From JAFDVJ01 sp964487505 (GTDB lineage Bacteria > Acidobacteriota > Blastocatellia > Pyrinomonadales > Pyrinomonadaceae), in the NCBI GenBank assembly GCA_964487505.1, contig CAZARD010000002.1, forward strand, positions 1 to 64,000: a DNA stretch of 64,000 nucleotides. The letters run 5' to 3'. A program made the translations under genes and the position numbers. The notes under the pieces were generated by a model. It searched no databases. It saw only the letters and a program-made list of their open reading frames with translations, and was not told the DNA's origin. Below, piece after piece: positions 53,466-61,760 of the stretch. The stretch's first letter is position 1, and every line of letters starts with the position of its first letter.

Positions 53466-54053
53466 TTAGCCGCGGGAGCGCTCGAGAAGCACCATCATCA
53501 GAACGCTGAGAAGCACGCGCGTCTCCTCGTCCGCCGACATCTGCCCGGCCGGTTCGAGATTGAACTTGCCCTCGAACATCGCTGCCTGCTTGCTGAGGCG
53601 GGCGACCGGCGACCCGTCGGTCCGCGTAACGAGGTACGTCGGATTGAAGACATAGCCCGAAAGAATCCCGATGATCGGCAGCTCTCCGAAAAGCGCATCG
53701 GCAACCTTGACCCAGCCGTTCTCTTCGTTGATCTTCATCACTTGGTTGCCGGAGGCGTCGAAGATGTCGTAGTTGGCCTTCCAGATCGAACGCATTCCCT
53801 GGCGTTTGATGGCCCCTATGACCGAGCCGCCCGCGTTCGTGAAGGTATAGTTCGCGGACCAGTCGATAACGCGGTCGGCCTTGATGTTGAACAGAAGCTG
53901 CGTTTGCGCCTCATCGGCAAAGATGTTGATGTCTTCCTTGAGCTTGAACATCTTCTGTTTGAGATATCCGATCAAGGCACCCGTGCCGTCGTTGATGTAG
54001 ATCTGATTGGCAAGCGCCAACAGCTTGAAACTCAATGAAATGGGGTAATTCAT
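53466..54053 (-). CDS. LURP-one-related/scramblase-fold protein
   Basis: 195 residues. The succession of short beta hairpins, 'YINDGTGALIGYLKQKMFKLKEDINIFAD', 'LLFNIKADRVIDWSANYTF', 'IWKANYDIFDASGNQVMKINEENGWVKVADALFGELP' and 'YLVTRTDGSPVARLSKQAAMFEGKFNL', fits the LURP-one/Tubby-like membrane-associated fold. These proteins are thought to bind membranes or phospholipid. First gene of an operon with YihY and the SIS enzyme. Confidence 0.82.
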   Translation of the reverse strand: MNYPISLSFKLLALANQIYINDGTGALIGYLKQKMFKLKEDINIFADEAQTQLLFNIKADRVIDWSANYTFTNAGGSVIGAIKRQGMRSIWKANYDIFDASGNQVMKINEENGWVKVADALFGELPIIGILSGYVFNPTYLVTRTDGSPVARLSKQAAMFEGKFNLEPAGQMSADEETRVLLSVLMMVLLERSRG

Positions 54054-54212
54054 ATGTTTATTGAACTCTCACTCGGAAAATCGAAAATCGAAGATAGTGT
54101 AATTGAAAACGGGCGAGGTTCAAAGACGGAAGATGACGGAACGCAAAGGCGATCCGACCGGACGTGCGGCCGATTTCGCCGCCCGGCCGCTTATGCGTCC
54201 GATAACGCGGTT

Positions 54213-54863
54213 TCACATCAGGCGGCGGTATTCGTCCGCCGTGCCGTCGGCCACCGCGGACCGTTGTTCCTCAAGTAACGCTTCGAGCCCGGCGGCCATC
54301 GCGGACGCGGAAAGCGTGCCGGGAGGGAACGGCTCGCCGGCCCGGGCGAAAATGTCTGGCTTGAACTCCCGACCGAACGAATAACTCAGCGCGAGCGGGA
54401 CGAGCCGGCATTCGGGAACCCGATCGGCGATCTTCCGGATCCCCGATTCGAAAGTGATCGGCCGGCGATCGGCGGGCTCGATCTTGCCCTGTGGAAAGAT
54501 GAGCAGCGCCCGCGAAGGCGATCCCGCAAGCAGCGCGGCGGCGTAGTCTATGCTTTCGAGCGCCGACCGCGCGTTGCCGCGATCGACCGAAAACGCGCCG
54601 AGAAGACGGAACAGGGGATACCGTCGCAGATTCTTCTCCTCCATCATGACGAAGAGGTCCGCACCCGCGCGGCGCATCAGTTCGTAGCAAACGAGCCCGT
54701 CCCACCAGCTTGAGTGATTCGCAAAGACGATTTTCGGAACGTCGGCCGGCGCGAGCGATTCAATGTCCCGCGCCCACAAGGCATTGAAACGCCGCCGAAG
54801 CAGATTGCGGTTGTAGGCGCGAAACACGGTATCGAACCAGCGGTTTTTTCTTGCGGTCAGCAT
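54213..54863 (-). CDS. 1-acyl-glycerol-3-phosphate acyltransferase-like protein (PlsC family)
   Basis: 216 residues. The acyltransferase motif I reads 'FANHSSWWDGLVCYEL' (NHxxxxD), followed by 'FSVDRGNARSALESIDYAAALL', 'ALLIFPQGKIEPADRRP' (FPQGK in place of FPEGT) and 'CRLVPLALSYSFG'. The NHSSWWD form is common in a subgroup acting on lysophospholipids or carotenoid glycosides. Located 20 bases after alr on the same strand, so probably co-transcribed with it. The 159 bases between this gene and the LURP-one gene hold nothing recognised. Confidence 0.85.
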   Translation of the reverse strand: MLTARKNRWFDTVFRAYNRNLLRRRFNALWARDIESLAPADVPKIVFANHSSWWDGLVCYELMRRAGADLFVMMEEKNLRRYPLFRLLGAFSVDRGNARSALESIDYAAALLAGSPSRALLIFPQGKIEPADRRPITFESGIRKIADRVPECRLVPLALSYSFGREFKPDIFARAGEPFPPGTLSASAMAAGLEALLEEQRSAVADGTADEYRRLM

Positions 54864-54883
54864 ATCGACGCACCGGCGCCAAC

Positions 54884-56038
54884 TCAGGCCAGTCTCGGTT
54901 CTCCCGATTCAAGAAAAACGCGCGGCACGCGCCTGCTGATGCCGCACGTGATCTCGTATGAAATCGTACCGGCCTGGCGGGCCACTTCCTCGGCCTTCGG
55001 CGCGATTCCGTTCCGGTCCCCGAAGAGGCAAACCTCGTCGTCCAGAGAGGCGTCCGGGATATCCGTGACGTCGATGATCGTCCAGTCCATCGATACGCGT
55101 CCGACGATCGGTGCCGCCTTTCCGCGGACCGCGATCGACCCGACGTTGGAAAGCGAGCGGGGCAATCCGTCCTGATAGCCGATCGGCAGCGTCGCGATCA
55201 GGGAATCCCGTTCCGCGACGAAGGTTCGTCCGTAACCGATCGATTCGCCCGCAGCGACCCGTTTCAAATGCGCGATCCGCGTGCGAAGGCTCATCACCGG
55301 GCGAAGTTCGGGCTTTTCCGCGCCCGGGGGGAGAACGTCATCGCCGAGTCCGTAGAGGATGCCGCCAAGCCTCACAAGGTTTCGGCGAGACTCGGGGTGA
55401 GCGATCGCCCCGGGCGAATTCGCGAGATTGAAGTAAACCGGATTCAACCCTTTCGACCGGAATCTGGCGACGGCGGCGTCGAACCGTTCGATCTGCGCCC
55501 GCGTGAAATCCGGGTCCGAGTCGGCAGCGCCGAAATGCGTCATCACGCCGGCAACGCGGAGATTCCGCATCACCGAAAGGCGATCGATGAACCGTTCCAA
55601 TTCGTCGGGGCGGACGCCGACGCGACCCATTCCCGTGTCGATCTTGACGTGCACATCGGCGACCAGGCCCCGGGCCGCCGCGGCCCGGTCAAAAAGGGAA
55701 GCCCGGTCCGCATTGAAGACCACCGGAGTGATGTGATTATCGAAAAGGAGTTCCTCCTGCCCGGGCCAAAAACTGCCGAGACAGAGAATGAGCTTCCTGA
55801 TGCCCGCCTGTCGCAATTCGACGCCCTCCTGCGGGAGCGCGACGCCGAACCAGTCGACGCCCTCGCGCTCGAGCCGGCGGGCACATTCGACGGCGCCGTG
55901 CCCGTAGGCGTCCGCCTTGACCACTGCCATGATCTTGGCGTCGCCGCCGATGAAGGCCTTCGCCGAATGGAAGTTGAACGCGAGATTGTCGAGATCGATC
56001 TCGGCCCAGGTCGGACGCTGTATCGCGATTTTCGGCAT
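54884..56038 (-). CDS. alr: Alanine racemase
   Basis: 384 residues. PLP enzyme supplying D-alanine for peptidoglycan. The PLP lysine lies in 'IMAVVKADAYGHGAVECARRLE' (about residue 40), the barrel contains 'MGRVGVRPDEL' and 'GVMTHFGAADSDP', and the C-terminal beta domain has 'SIGYGRTFVAERDSLIATLPIGYQDGLPRSLSN' and 'GRVSMDWTIIDVTD'. In 'SIGYGRTF' the catalytic Tyr is kept. Complete and of normal length. Confidence 0.96.
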   Translation of the reverse strand: MPKIAIQRPTWAEIDLDNLAFNFHSAKAFIGGDAKIMAVVKADAYGHGAVECARRLEREGVDWFGVALPQEGVELRQAGIRKLILCLGSFWPGQEELLFDNHITPVVFNADRASLFDRAAAARGLVADVHVKIDTGMGRVGVRPDELERFIDRLSVMRNLRVAGVMTHFGAADSDPDFTRAQIERFDAAVARFRSKGLNPVYFNLANSPGAIAHPESRRNLVRLGGILYGLGDDVLPPGAEKPELRPVMSLRTRIAHLKRVAAGESIGYGRTFVAERDSLIATLPIGYQDGLPRSLSNVGSIAVRGKAAPIVGRVSMDWTIIDVTDIPDASLDDEVCLFGDRNGIAPKAEEVARQAGTISYEITCGISRRVPRVFLESGEPRLA

Positions 56039-56127
56039 TCGGAAAACTTAAAGTGATGCCTGAAGCGTGCGGCGCAAGACCTCACAGATTGCATTAGGTG
56101 TCTGCGCCGCAACAGTTCAAGTGCTTT

Positions 56128-57690
56128 CTAAAGCGGAATATTTCCGTGTTTTTTCGGCGGGTTCGAATCGCTCTTGTTCTGGAGAAGCTGAAGAGCGCGT
56201 ATCAGTTTCGGCCTCGTGGCCTTTGGCTCGATGACCTCGTCGACGAAGCCGCGTTCGGCCGCGACATACGGGTTTGCGAATTTCTCGTTGAACTCGTTGA
56301 TCAAGTCGGTCCGGGTCTGTTCCGGATTCGTCGTCTCGAGCAGGTCCTTGCGGTAAAGCAGTCCGACCGCGCCTTCCGCGCCCATCACGGCGATCTCGGC
56401 CGAAGGGTACGCGAAGTTGATGTCGGTGCGGATATGCTTGGAGGCCATGACGCAGTAGGCGCCGCCGTACGCCTTGCGCGTGATGACGGTGATCTTCGGC
56501 ACCGTCGCTTCGGCAAATGCGTAAAGCAGCTTCGCGCCGTGTCGAATGATCCCGAAATGCTCCTGATTGACGCCCGGCAGGAAGCCCGGGACATCCTCGA
56601 ACGTGATCAGGGGGATATTGAAACAGTCGCAGAAACGCACGAAACGCGCGGCTTTGACGGACGCGTCGATGTCCAGCACGCCGGCCAGAAAAGCGGGTTG
56701 GTTGGCGACGATCCCTACCGAGAATCCGCCGAGCCTTGCGAACCCGACGACGATGTTCTGCGCGTAATGCTCCTGGATCTCGAAAAAGTAGTTCTCGTCG
56801 ACGACGCTCCGGACGATGTCGCGGATGTCGTACGGCTGGTTCGACGACTCCGGGACGACCGTGTTCAGCTTTTCGTCCATACGGTCGGGCGGATCGTTCG
56901 TCGGCACGAACGGCGGGTTCTCGCGGTTGTTGAGCGGCATGAACGACAGCAGTTCGCGCGTGATCCGCAGGGCGTGTTCGTCGGAATCGGCGGCGAAATG
57001 CGCGACGCCGGATTTTGCATTGTGCGTCAGCGCGCCGCCGAGCTCGTCCTTGGTTACCTCTTCGTGCGTCACGGTCTTGATGACGTCCGGACCGGTTATG
57101 AACATATACGACGTGTTCTTGACCATGACGTTGAAGTCCGTTATCGCCGGCGAATAAACGGCGCCGCCGGCGCAGGGACCGAGGATGCAGCTGATCTGCG
57201 GCACGACGCCGCTCGCGAGCGTGTTCCTGAGAAAGATGTCGGCATATCCGCCAAGACTTACGACGCCCTCCTGGATGCGCGCGCCGCCCGAGTCGTTGAG
57301 TCCGATAACGGGCGCGCCGATCTTCATCGCAAGATCCATTACCTTGCAGATCTTCTCGGCGTGCGTTTCGCTGAGACTGCCCCCGAAGACCGTGAAATCC
57401 TGGGCGAAAACGAAGACCGGTCGGCCGTCGACAAGACCGTGGCCGGTGACGACGCCGTCGCCGGGGAAACGTTGTTCGTCGAGACCGAAATCGTGGGACC
57501 TGTGCGCGACGAACTTGTCGAATTCCTCGAAGGTTCCTTCGTCGAGGAAGAAATCGACGCGCTCGCGGGCGGTCATTTTGCCGCCTTTGCGTTGCTTCTC
57601 GAGTCGCGCTTCGCCGCCGCCAAGCTCGGCTTGCCGCGAACGTTCGCGGAGTTGGTCAAGTTTGTTTATGGTTTGAGTTTTGGGTTCCAT
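56128..57690 (-). CDS. Acyl-CoA carboxylase beta (carboxyltransferase) subunit, propionyl-CoA carboxylase type
   Basis: 520 residues with the two crotonase-like halves of the biotin-dependent carboxyltransferases. Markers are 'KMTARERVDFFLDEGTFEEFDKFV', 'GDGVVTGHGLVDGRPVFVFAQDFTVFGGSLSE', 'GLNDSGGARIQEGVVSLGGYADIF', 'ISCILGPCAGGAVYSPAITDF', 'FEDVPGFLPG' and 'TRKAYGGAYCVMASKHI'. Such subunits also occur in methylmalonyl-CoA decarboxylase. No biotin carboxylase or carrier gene is in the window. The start at 57690 overlaps the DUF402 gene by 35 bases, which is long. Confidence 0.94.
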   Translation of the reverse strand: MEPKTQTINKLDQLRERSRQAELGGGEARLEKQRKGGKMTARERVDFFLDEGTFEEFDKFVAHRSHDFGLDEQRFPGDGVVTGHGLVDGRPVFVFAQDFTVFGGSLSETHAEKICKVMDLAMKIGAPVIGLNDSGGARIQEGVVSLGGYADIFLRNTLASGVVPQISCILGPCAGGAVYSPAITDFNVMVKNTSYMFITGPDVIKTVTHEEVTKDELGGALTHNAKSGVAHFAADSDEHALRITRELLSFMPLNNRENPPFVPTNDPPDRMDEKLNTVVPESSNQPYDIRDIVRSVVDENYFFEIQEHYAQNIVVGFARLGGFSVGIVANQPAFLAGVLDIDASVKAARFVRFCDCFNIPLITFEDVPGFLPGVNQEHFGIIRHGAKLLYAFAEATVPKITVITRKAYGGAYCVMASKHIRTDINFAYPSAEIAVMGAEGAVGLLYRKDLLETTNPEQTRTDLINEFNEKFANPYVAAERGFVDEVIEPKATRPKLIRALQLLQNKSDSNPPKKHGNIPL

Positions 57691-58180
57691 ATGGTTCTTC
57701 TTCGATGTTGCCGAACGGAAAATCGCCGCGTTCGACCATCGCCGTCAGGGTGCTGAGCGCTTGATGCGCGCTATCCCGGACGCTTTGCGGATAATTGTAT
57801 TGCCGCGCGTTCGACTCGAAATCGTCGAGATCAAGGATCTCGGGCGCGAGTCCCGGCCAGACGAGAACGTCGAGGTCGAGATCGATGTAATCGAGAACCC
57901 CGTCGTTGAACGTCGGCGGCATATTGACGTTGCAGTAAAAGTTCCGGAACCGGCCGTCCGGTTGCTGGAACCTGAAGACGTTGTACCAGCGGTCGAGCCA
58001 GTAATATTCATAGGAGACCGTACCGCGTTCGATGGTTCCGAGTTCGGGATGGTCCACCTCCCGATCGAAGACTCCCCGGAAGATCAGCAACCGCGAATCG
58101 CTCCGGATCAGTTCGGCCTTCCAGGATCGGTGCACCGTACCGTCGAATTTCCGGGCGTTGATCGTTGTTTCGCCGATCAT
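57656..58180 (-). CDS. DUF402 family protein (NtdP-like nucleoside phosphatase fold)
   Basis: 174 residues from the ATG at 58180, whose first bases overlap the stop of the universal stress gene (ATGA). The DUF402 core is visible in 'YYWLDRWYNVFRFQQPDGRFRNFYCNVNMPPTFNDGVLDYIDLDLDVLVWPG'. Related proteins hydrolyse nucleoside tri- and diphosphates with metal bound by the Asp-rich segment DYIDLDLD. It overlaps the carboxylase gene by 35 bases. Confidence 0.85.
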   Translation of the reverse strand: MIGETTINARKFDGTVHRSWKAELIRSDSRLLIFRGVFDREVDHPELGTIERGTVSYEYYWLDRWYNVFRFQQPDGRFRNFYCNVNMPPTFNDGVLDYIDLDLDVLVWPGLAPEILDLDDFESNARQYNYPQSVRDSAHQALSTLTAMVERGDFPFGNIEEEPYGTQNSNHKQT

Positions 58181-58629
58181 TCGCCCCCGCGCACCACGAG
58201 CACCGAACACGGCGCGTGGTGCACGACCGAATCGGACACGGAGCCGAGCAAGAGCCGTTCCCAGCGATTGTATCCGTGAGAGCCGACCACGATCATGTCG
58301 GCGCCGAATTCCTCGGCGGTCTCGACGATGCGGCTTTCGGGAGATCCGTGAAGCACTTCGCTTGAAACGAGAACCTTTTTGCCCTCGAAGAAACCGGCGA
58401 TCTTCTCACGCGTTGTCTCGAGGACCTTTTCCGTATTCTCTTTGACAGCCGCCTCGATATCGGTCGATGACGGCAAATAGCCGGCATAGATGTCCATCGC
58501 GAGCGGGACAGCCATATCGACCACCGAAACCACCTTGACCTCGTCGCCGTCCGAAAGGTTCAGATTCCTGACGATCTCGACAGCGGCGTCGCTGTGCCCC
58601 GTCCCGTCGGTTGCTAGAATCACCTTCAT
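58177..58629 (-). CDS. Universal stress protein (UspA family)
   Basis: 150 residues from ATG 58629, preceded by AGGAGACGG. The N-terminal 'MKVILATDGTGHSDAAVEI' and C-terminal ATP-binding loop 'GADMIVVGSHGYNRWERLLLGSVSDSVVHHAPCSVLVVR' (G2xG9xGS-like) mark an ATP-binding type UspA. Role: stress tolerance, precise target unknown. First gene of a USP-DUF402-carboxylase set linked by overlaps. Confidence 0.92.
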   Translation of the reverse strand: MKVILATDGTGHSDAAVEIVRNLNLSDGDEVKVVSVVDMAVPLAMDIYAGYLPSSTDIEAAVKENTEKVLETTREKIAGFFEGKKVLVSSEVLHGSPESRIVETAEEFGADMIVVGSHGYNRWERLLLGSVSDSVVHHAPCSVLVVRGGE

Positions 58630-58666
58630 ATATCCGTCTCCTGTTCGTAATGCCTTTCCTGACTTG

Positions 58667-58696
58667 ATTTTAGTATTTTTCGGCAACTGACGGCAA
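58667..58696 (-). promoter_or_regulatory. Candidate promoter of the universal stress gene
   Basis: On the minus strand TTGCCG (58696-58691), 18-base spacer and TAAAAT (58672-58667, 5 of 6), about 40 bases before the ATG at 58629. Confidence 0.4.
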
Positions 58697-58717
58697 CGAG
58701 ATCGCGCATTCCCCGGA

Positions 58718-59125
58718 TTATTGCGGCAACTTTGCGACAAGCATCGAAAACATCAGCAATTCGGCATCTGAAAGCGCGCCGAAATGCCTTTCGCCGGCGT
58801 TTGTCCAGCACGTCGCGATGGCCTCGTTCAGCGCCGCGGCCTTTTCGCAGCGAAAGACGCGGACCGTTCGGGAATCGTCCGGGCACGGCTCGCAGCGGAC
58901 AAGACCGCGGGCGGCGAGGATCCTCACGGTCTTGTTGACGGTCGGCGCCGACACGCCGAGGTCCCGCGCCAGATCAGCCTGCGAAATGCCCGCGCCTTGA
59001 TCGAGGCGCGAAAGGAGTGCGACCTGGCCGGCATTCAGGCCAAGCGCCGCGAACTCGCGATCGACCGAGATCCTGTAAGCGGCCGCGACGCGGGCGAAAA
59101 TTGACGCGAATTCGGATCTTTTCAT
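58718..59125 (-). CDS. MarR-family transcriptional regulator
   Basis: 135 residues from ATG 59125 (an upstream ATG at 59137 is possible). Winged helix: 'LNAGQVALLSRLDQGAGISQADLARDLGVSAPTVNKTVRILAARGLVRCEPCPDDSRTVRVF'. It keeps the usual wing 'DDSRTV'. Two imperfect/perfect palindromes with the core AGCCGG(T/C)TAA lie directly upstream, spaced by about two helix turns, suggesting autoregulation. Targets unknown; the universal stress gene is next downstream, 88 bases away. Confidence 0.9.
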   Translation of the reverse strand: MKRSEFASIFARVAAAYRISVDREFAALGLNAGQVALLSRLDQGAGISQADLARDLGVSAPTVNKTVRILAARGLVRCEPCPDDSRTVRVFRCEKAAALNEAIATCWTNAGERHFGALSDAELLMFSMLVAKLPQ

Positions 59126-59137
59126 CCGGCAAATCAA

Positions 59138-59168
59138 AGCCGGTTAACAGAAAACGGGTAGCCGGCTA
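59138..59168. promoter_or_regulatory. Tandem operator-like sites before the MarR gene
   Basis: AGCCGGTTAA (59138-59147) and the perfect 10-bp palindrome TAGCCGGCTA (59159-59168), centre-to-centre about 21 bases, i.e. two turns of DNA on the same face. They begin 12 bases from the chosen MarR start codon. Confidence 0.5.
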
Positions 59169-59185
59169 ATTAAATATGCAAAGAT

Positions 59186-59215
59186 ATGCGGCGGAATATG
59201 CAAATCCCGCCGCAT
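59186..59215 (-). terminator. Hairpin after fsa
   Basis: ATGCGGCGG and CCGCCGCAT form a perfect 9-bp stem with a 12-base loop, 17 bases after the fsa stop on the minus strand. The following sequence (ATATCTTTG) is only moderately U-rich, so termination is probable rather than certain. Confidence 0.5.
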
Positions 59216-59231
59216 AAAGCGCTTGCTTTCC

Positions 59232-59882
59232 TTACCCGCGACCGCTTTTCTTCCAGTCGCTTAAGAAAGCGTCGAGGCCTTTGTCAGTAAGCGGATGGCC
59301 GACAAGCTGGCGGATGACCTTGAACGGGATCGTGGCGACGTCCGCCCCGGCGAGCGCCGAATCGACGATATGCATCGGATGGCGTATCGACGCCGCGAGC
59401 ACCTCGGTCGTGTATCCGTAATTGCCGTAGATCTGAACGATATCGCGTATGAGCTGCATCCCGTCCTGCCCGATATCGTCGAGACGTCCGATGAACGGCG
59501 AGATGTAGGACGCGCCGGCCTTCGCCGCGAGCAGCGCCTGGGCCGCAGAAAAGCATAGGGTGACGTTCACCTTGGTGCCTTCCGCTCGGAAAATGCGCGT
59601 CGCTTTGAGTCCGTCGAGCGTCAAAGGGCATTTGATGACGACGTTCGGCGCGATCTTAGCGAGCTCGCGGCCCTCGCGGACCATGCCTTCGGTATCGAGC
59701 GCCGTGACCTCTGCCGAAACGTCCCCCGCGACGATCGAACAGATCTTTGCGATGTGTTCCTTAAAGTCGATGTCTCCCTCTTTCGCGACGAGCGAGGGGT
59801 TCGTAGTAACGCCGTCGATGAGCCCGAGTTCATTCGCCTCGCGGATCTCGTCCAGATTTGCTGTATCAATAAAGAATTTCAT
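59232..59882 (-). CDS. fsa: Fructose-6-phosphate aldolase / small transaldolase
   Basis: 216 residues, the length of the short transaldolase subfamily (FSA/MipB). 'MKFFIDTANLDEIREANELGLIDGVTTNPSLVAKEG' opens the barrel; the Schiff-base lysine is in 'NVVIKCPLTLDG' and 'VNVTLCFSAAQALLAAKAGASYISPFIGRLDD' is the typical strand-loop. It splits or forms sugar phosphates in carbon metabolism. True FSA and transaldolase activity cannot be told apart by eye. Last gene of the hslVU cluster, 15 bases after the FAH gene. Confidence 0.92.
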   Translation of the reverse strand: MKFFIDTANLDEIREANELGLIDGVTTNPSLVAKEGDIDFKEHIAKICSIVAGDVSAEVTALDTEGMVREGRELAKIAPNVVIKCPLTLDGLKATRIFRAEGTKVNVTLCFSAAQALLAAKAGASYISPFIGRLDDIGQDGMQLIRDIVQIYGNYGYTTEVLAASIRHPMHIVDSALAGADVATIPFKVIRQLVGHPLTDKGLDAFLSDWKKSGRG

Positions 59883-59897
59883 AAGCTCCTGATAGTT

Positions 59898-60665
59898 CTA
59901 TGCGATCGGGTTGCTGAGCCTGCCGATTCCTTCGACCTCGACCTCGCAGACGTCGCCGGATCTCAACCGCGAAACGCCGGAAGGCGTGCCGGTGGCGATG
60001 ATATCGCCGGAACACAAGGTCATCTGATTCGAGATGTATCGTATCAAAAACGCGACCGGGAACGCCATTTGCGACGTCCGCCCGTCCTGGCGGACCTCGC
60101 CGTTCACGCGGCAGACGACGCGCAGGTCGGTCGGGTCGAGCTCAGTCTCGACGAACGCCCCGACCGGGCAGAACGTATCGAACGACTTTCCCCTGGTAAA
60201 TTGAACGTCGCGCCGCTGCAGGTCGCGGGCCGTGACATCGTTAAGGCACGTGTAGCCGAAGACGTATTCGAACGGATCATCGTCGGGGCCGAGCTTCGAA
60301 CAGGTCTTCGCGATCACGACCGCCAGTTCCGCTTCGTGCTCGACCTGTTCGGATTGGGCGGGAATCTCGATCGCCTCGCCCTCGGTGATCAGCGCCGACG
60401 GAGCCTTGAGGAACAGAAGCGGCTCGGAAGGCATGGGATTGCCGAGTTCGGCGGCATGCTCGGCATAATTCCTTCCGACGCAGACGATCTTCGACGGCGA
60501 CATGGGAGGCAGGAACTGTACGAGGCCGGGATCGACGCTCCGCGTCAGGCGCAGGTCCTCTTCGGCGGCGTCCGTTTCCAAGGTCTCCGGAAAGGGGAAT
60601 ATCCGGCCATTTTCAAAGGCGCCCCAATACTCCCGTTCGCGGAAGCGGAAATGACATATCTTCAT
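59898..60665 (-). CDS. Fumarylacetoacetate hydrolase-family protein
   Basis: 255 residues. The FAH barrel motifs are 'KIVCVGRNYAEHAAELGN', 'PLLFLKAPSALITEGEAIEIP', 'VEHEAELAVVI' (metal-binding Glu pair), 'GYTCLNDVTARDLQ' and 'LIRYISNQMTLCSGDIIATGTPSGV'. Members act as hydrolases, isomerases or decarboxylases on 2-oxo acids (e.g. oxaloacetate or homoprotocatechuate-pathway intermediates). Starts 4 bases after the lipoprotein gene. Confidence 0.93.
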   Translation of the reverse strand: MKICHFRFREREYWGAFENGRIFPFPETLETDAAEEDLRLTRSVDPGLVQFLPPMSPSKIVCVGRNYAEHAAELGNPMPSEPLLFLKAPSALITEGEAIEIPAQSEQVEHEAELAVVIAKTCSKLGPDDDPFEYVFGYTCLNDVTARDLQRRDVQFTRGKSFDTFCPVGAFVETELDPTDLRVVCRVNGEVRQDGRTSQMAFPVAFLIRYISNQMTLCSGDIIATGTPSGVSRLRSGDVCEVEVEGIGRLSNPIA

Positions 60666-60669
60666 AGGA

Positions 60670-61752
60670 TTACGGCACGGTGTCGCCGACGATCTCCGAG
60701 ATCTTGCTGACGTTCCCGAAGCGGTCGATCGCGGTCACGCAGTAAAAGTAGGTCTTCCCGGACTCGACCGACGAGTCCTGAAACGTGTTGACCGGTATCG
60801 GGTTCGGCGTCAGGCGCGTCCATTGATCCGGCGGAAGCGACCGGTCGGTAGAGCGGTAGATCGTGTACCCTACGACGTCGGTTTCGGTATTCACGGCGAA
60901 GAAGATCGATATCTGGTTCGGCGACGCCGCGATCGTCAAAGCGGCCGGCGGGGCGGGCGCGAACGTATCCTTCGGAGTGATATCGACGCGCGTCGAATCG
61001 ATGCTTTCAACGGGTTCGGCATCGATCCCGAGAGAAACGGTGCGCACGAAATAGACGTACTTCGACCCGAACTCGAAGGACCGGTCGGCGAATGCCGGGC
61101 CGCCGACCGGCGTCGCGTTCAGCTTGCGCTCAAGGTTCTTCTCGATGCGGTAAACGTTGTAACCGATGACGTTGGCCGGGCTCGAACCGTCGATGTTCGA
61201 CGCGGGCGGCTGCCACGAAACGGTCAATGCCTCCTGCGACGGCGTGAGTTCGAGCGCGCGCGGCGGCTGGGCGACGGTGGCGGCCGGCTCGATCAGGAAG
61301 AAATTCGAAAACGCGGCTTTCTGTCCGGAACGGTTCGCATATCGGGCCGCGTACCGGAGTCGCGCCTTCTGGCCCGCCAGGCTCAGGACGTCCTCGTACA
61401 CCATCTGCTTGCGGCCGAAATCGTCGGCGCCGATGGGAATCGTGGCGATCAAGGTGCTGCGGGCCGAGAACTCTTCCTCCGAAAGCACGAGCGGCGACCC
61501 GAGCGGTTCCGCGAGCCGGAAAAGGTCGATGCGGTCTATATTCAGGACGCTGTTCGAGCCCGCGTTGCGGGCCGGTGTCGTCCAGGTCAGAAAGATCCGA
61601 TCGCCCCTCTGAGCCCCTGAGATCTCCGCCCTCTGCGGCACGCGTTCGGTCGGCGGTACGGGCGGCGTGCGTTTCCCGCAAGCGGTAAGCAAAGCACAAA
61701 GTGTAAACGCTAACGCTGTTTGCTTTTTTAAGGAGTTAAGTGCTTTAAGCAT
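60670..61752 (-). CDS. Fibronectin type III lipoprotein
   Basis: 360 residues. 'MLKALNSLKKQTALAFTLCALLTACGK' is a lipoprotein signal with lipidation Cys25. Two or three Fn3-like beta sandwiches follow ('GDRIFLTWTTP', 'EALTVSWQPPASNIDG', 'TDVVGYTIYRS', 'GKTYFYCVTAIDRFGN'). It is probably anchored at the periplasmic face or cell surface and involved in binding; no catalytic motif. It begins 8 bases after the hslU stop. Confidence 0.85.
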   Translation of the reverse strand: MLKALNSLKKQTALAFTLCALLTACGKRTPPVPPTERVPQRAEISGAQRGDRIFLTWTTPARNAGSNSVLNIDRIDLFRLAEPLGSPLVLSEEEFSARSTLIATIPIGADDFGRKQMVYEDVLSLAGQKARLRYAARYANRSGQKAAFSNFFLIEPAATVAQPPRALELTPSQEALTVSWQPPASNIDGSSPANVIGYNVYRIEKNLERKLNATPVGGPAFADRSFEFGSKYVYFVRTVSLGIDAEPVESIDSTRVDITPKDTFAPAPPAALTIAASPNQISIFFAVNTETDVVGYTIYRSTDRSLPPDQWTRLTPNPIPVNTFQDSSVESGKTYFYCVTAIDRFGNVSKISEIVGDTVP

Positions 61753-61760
61753 TGTGTTTG

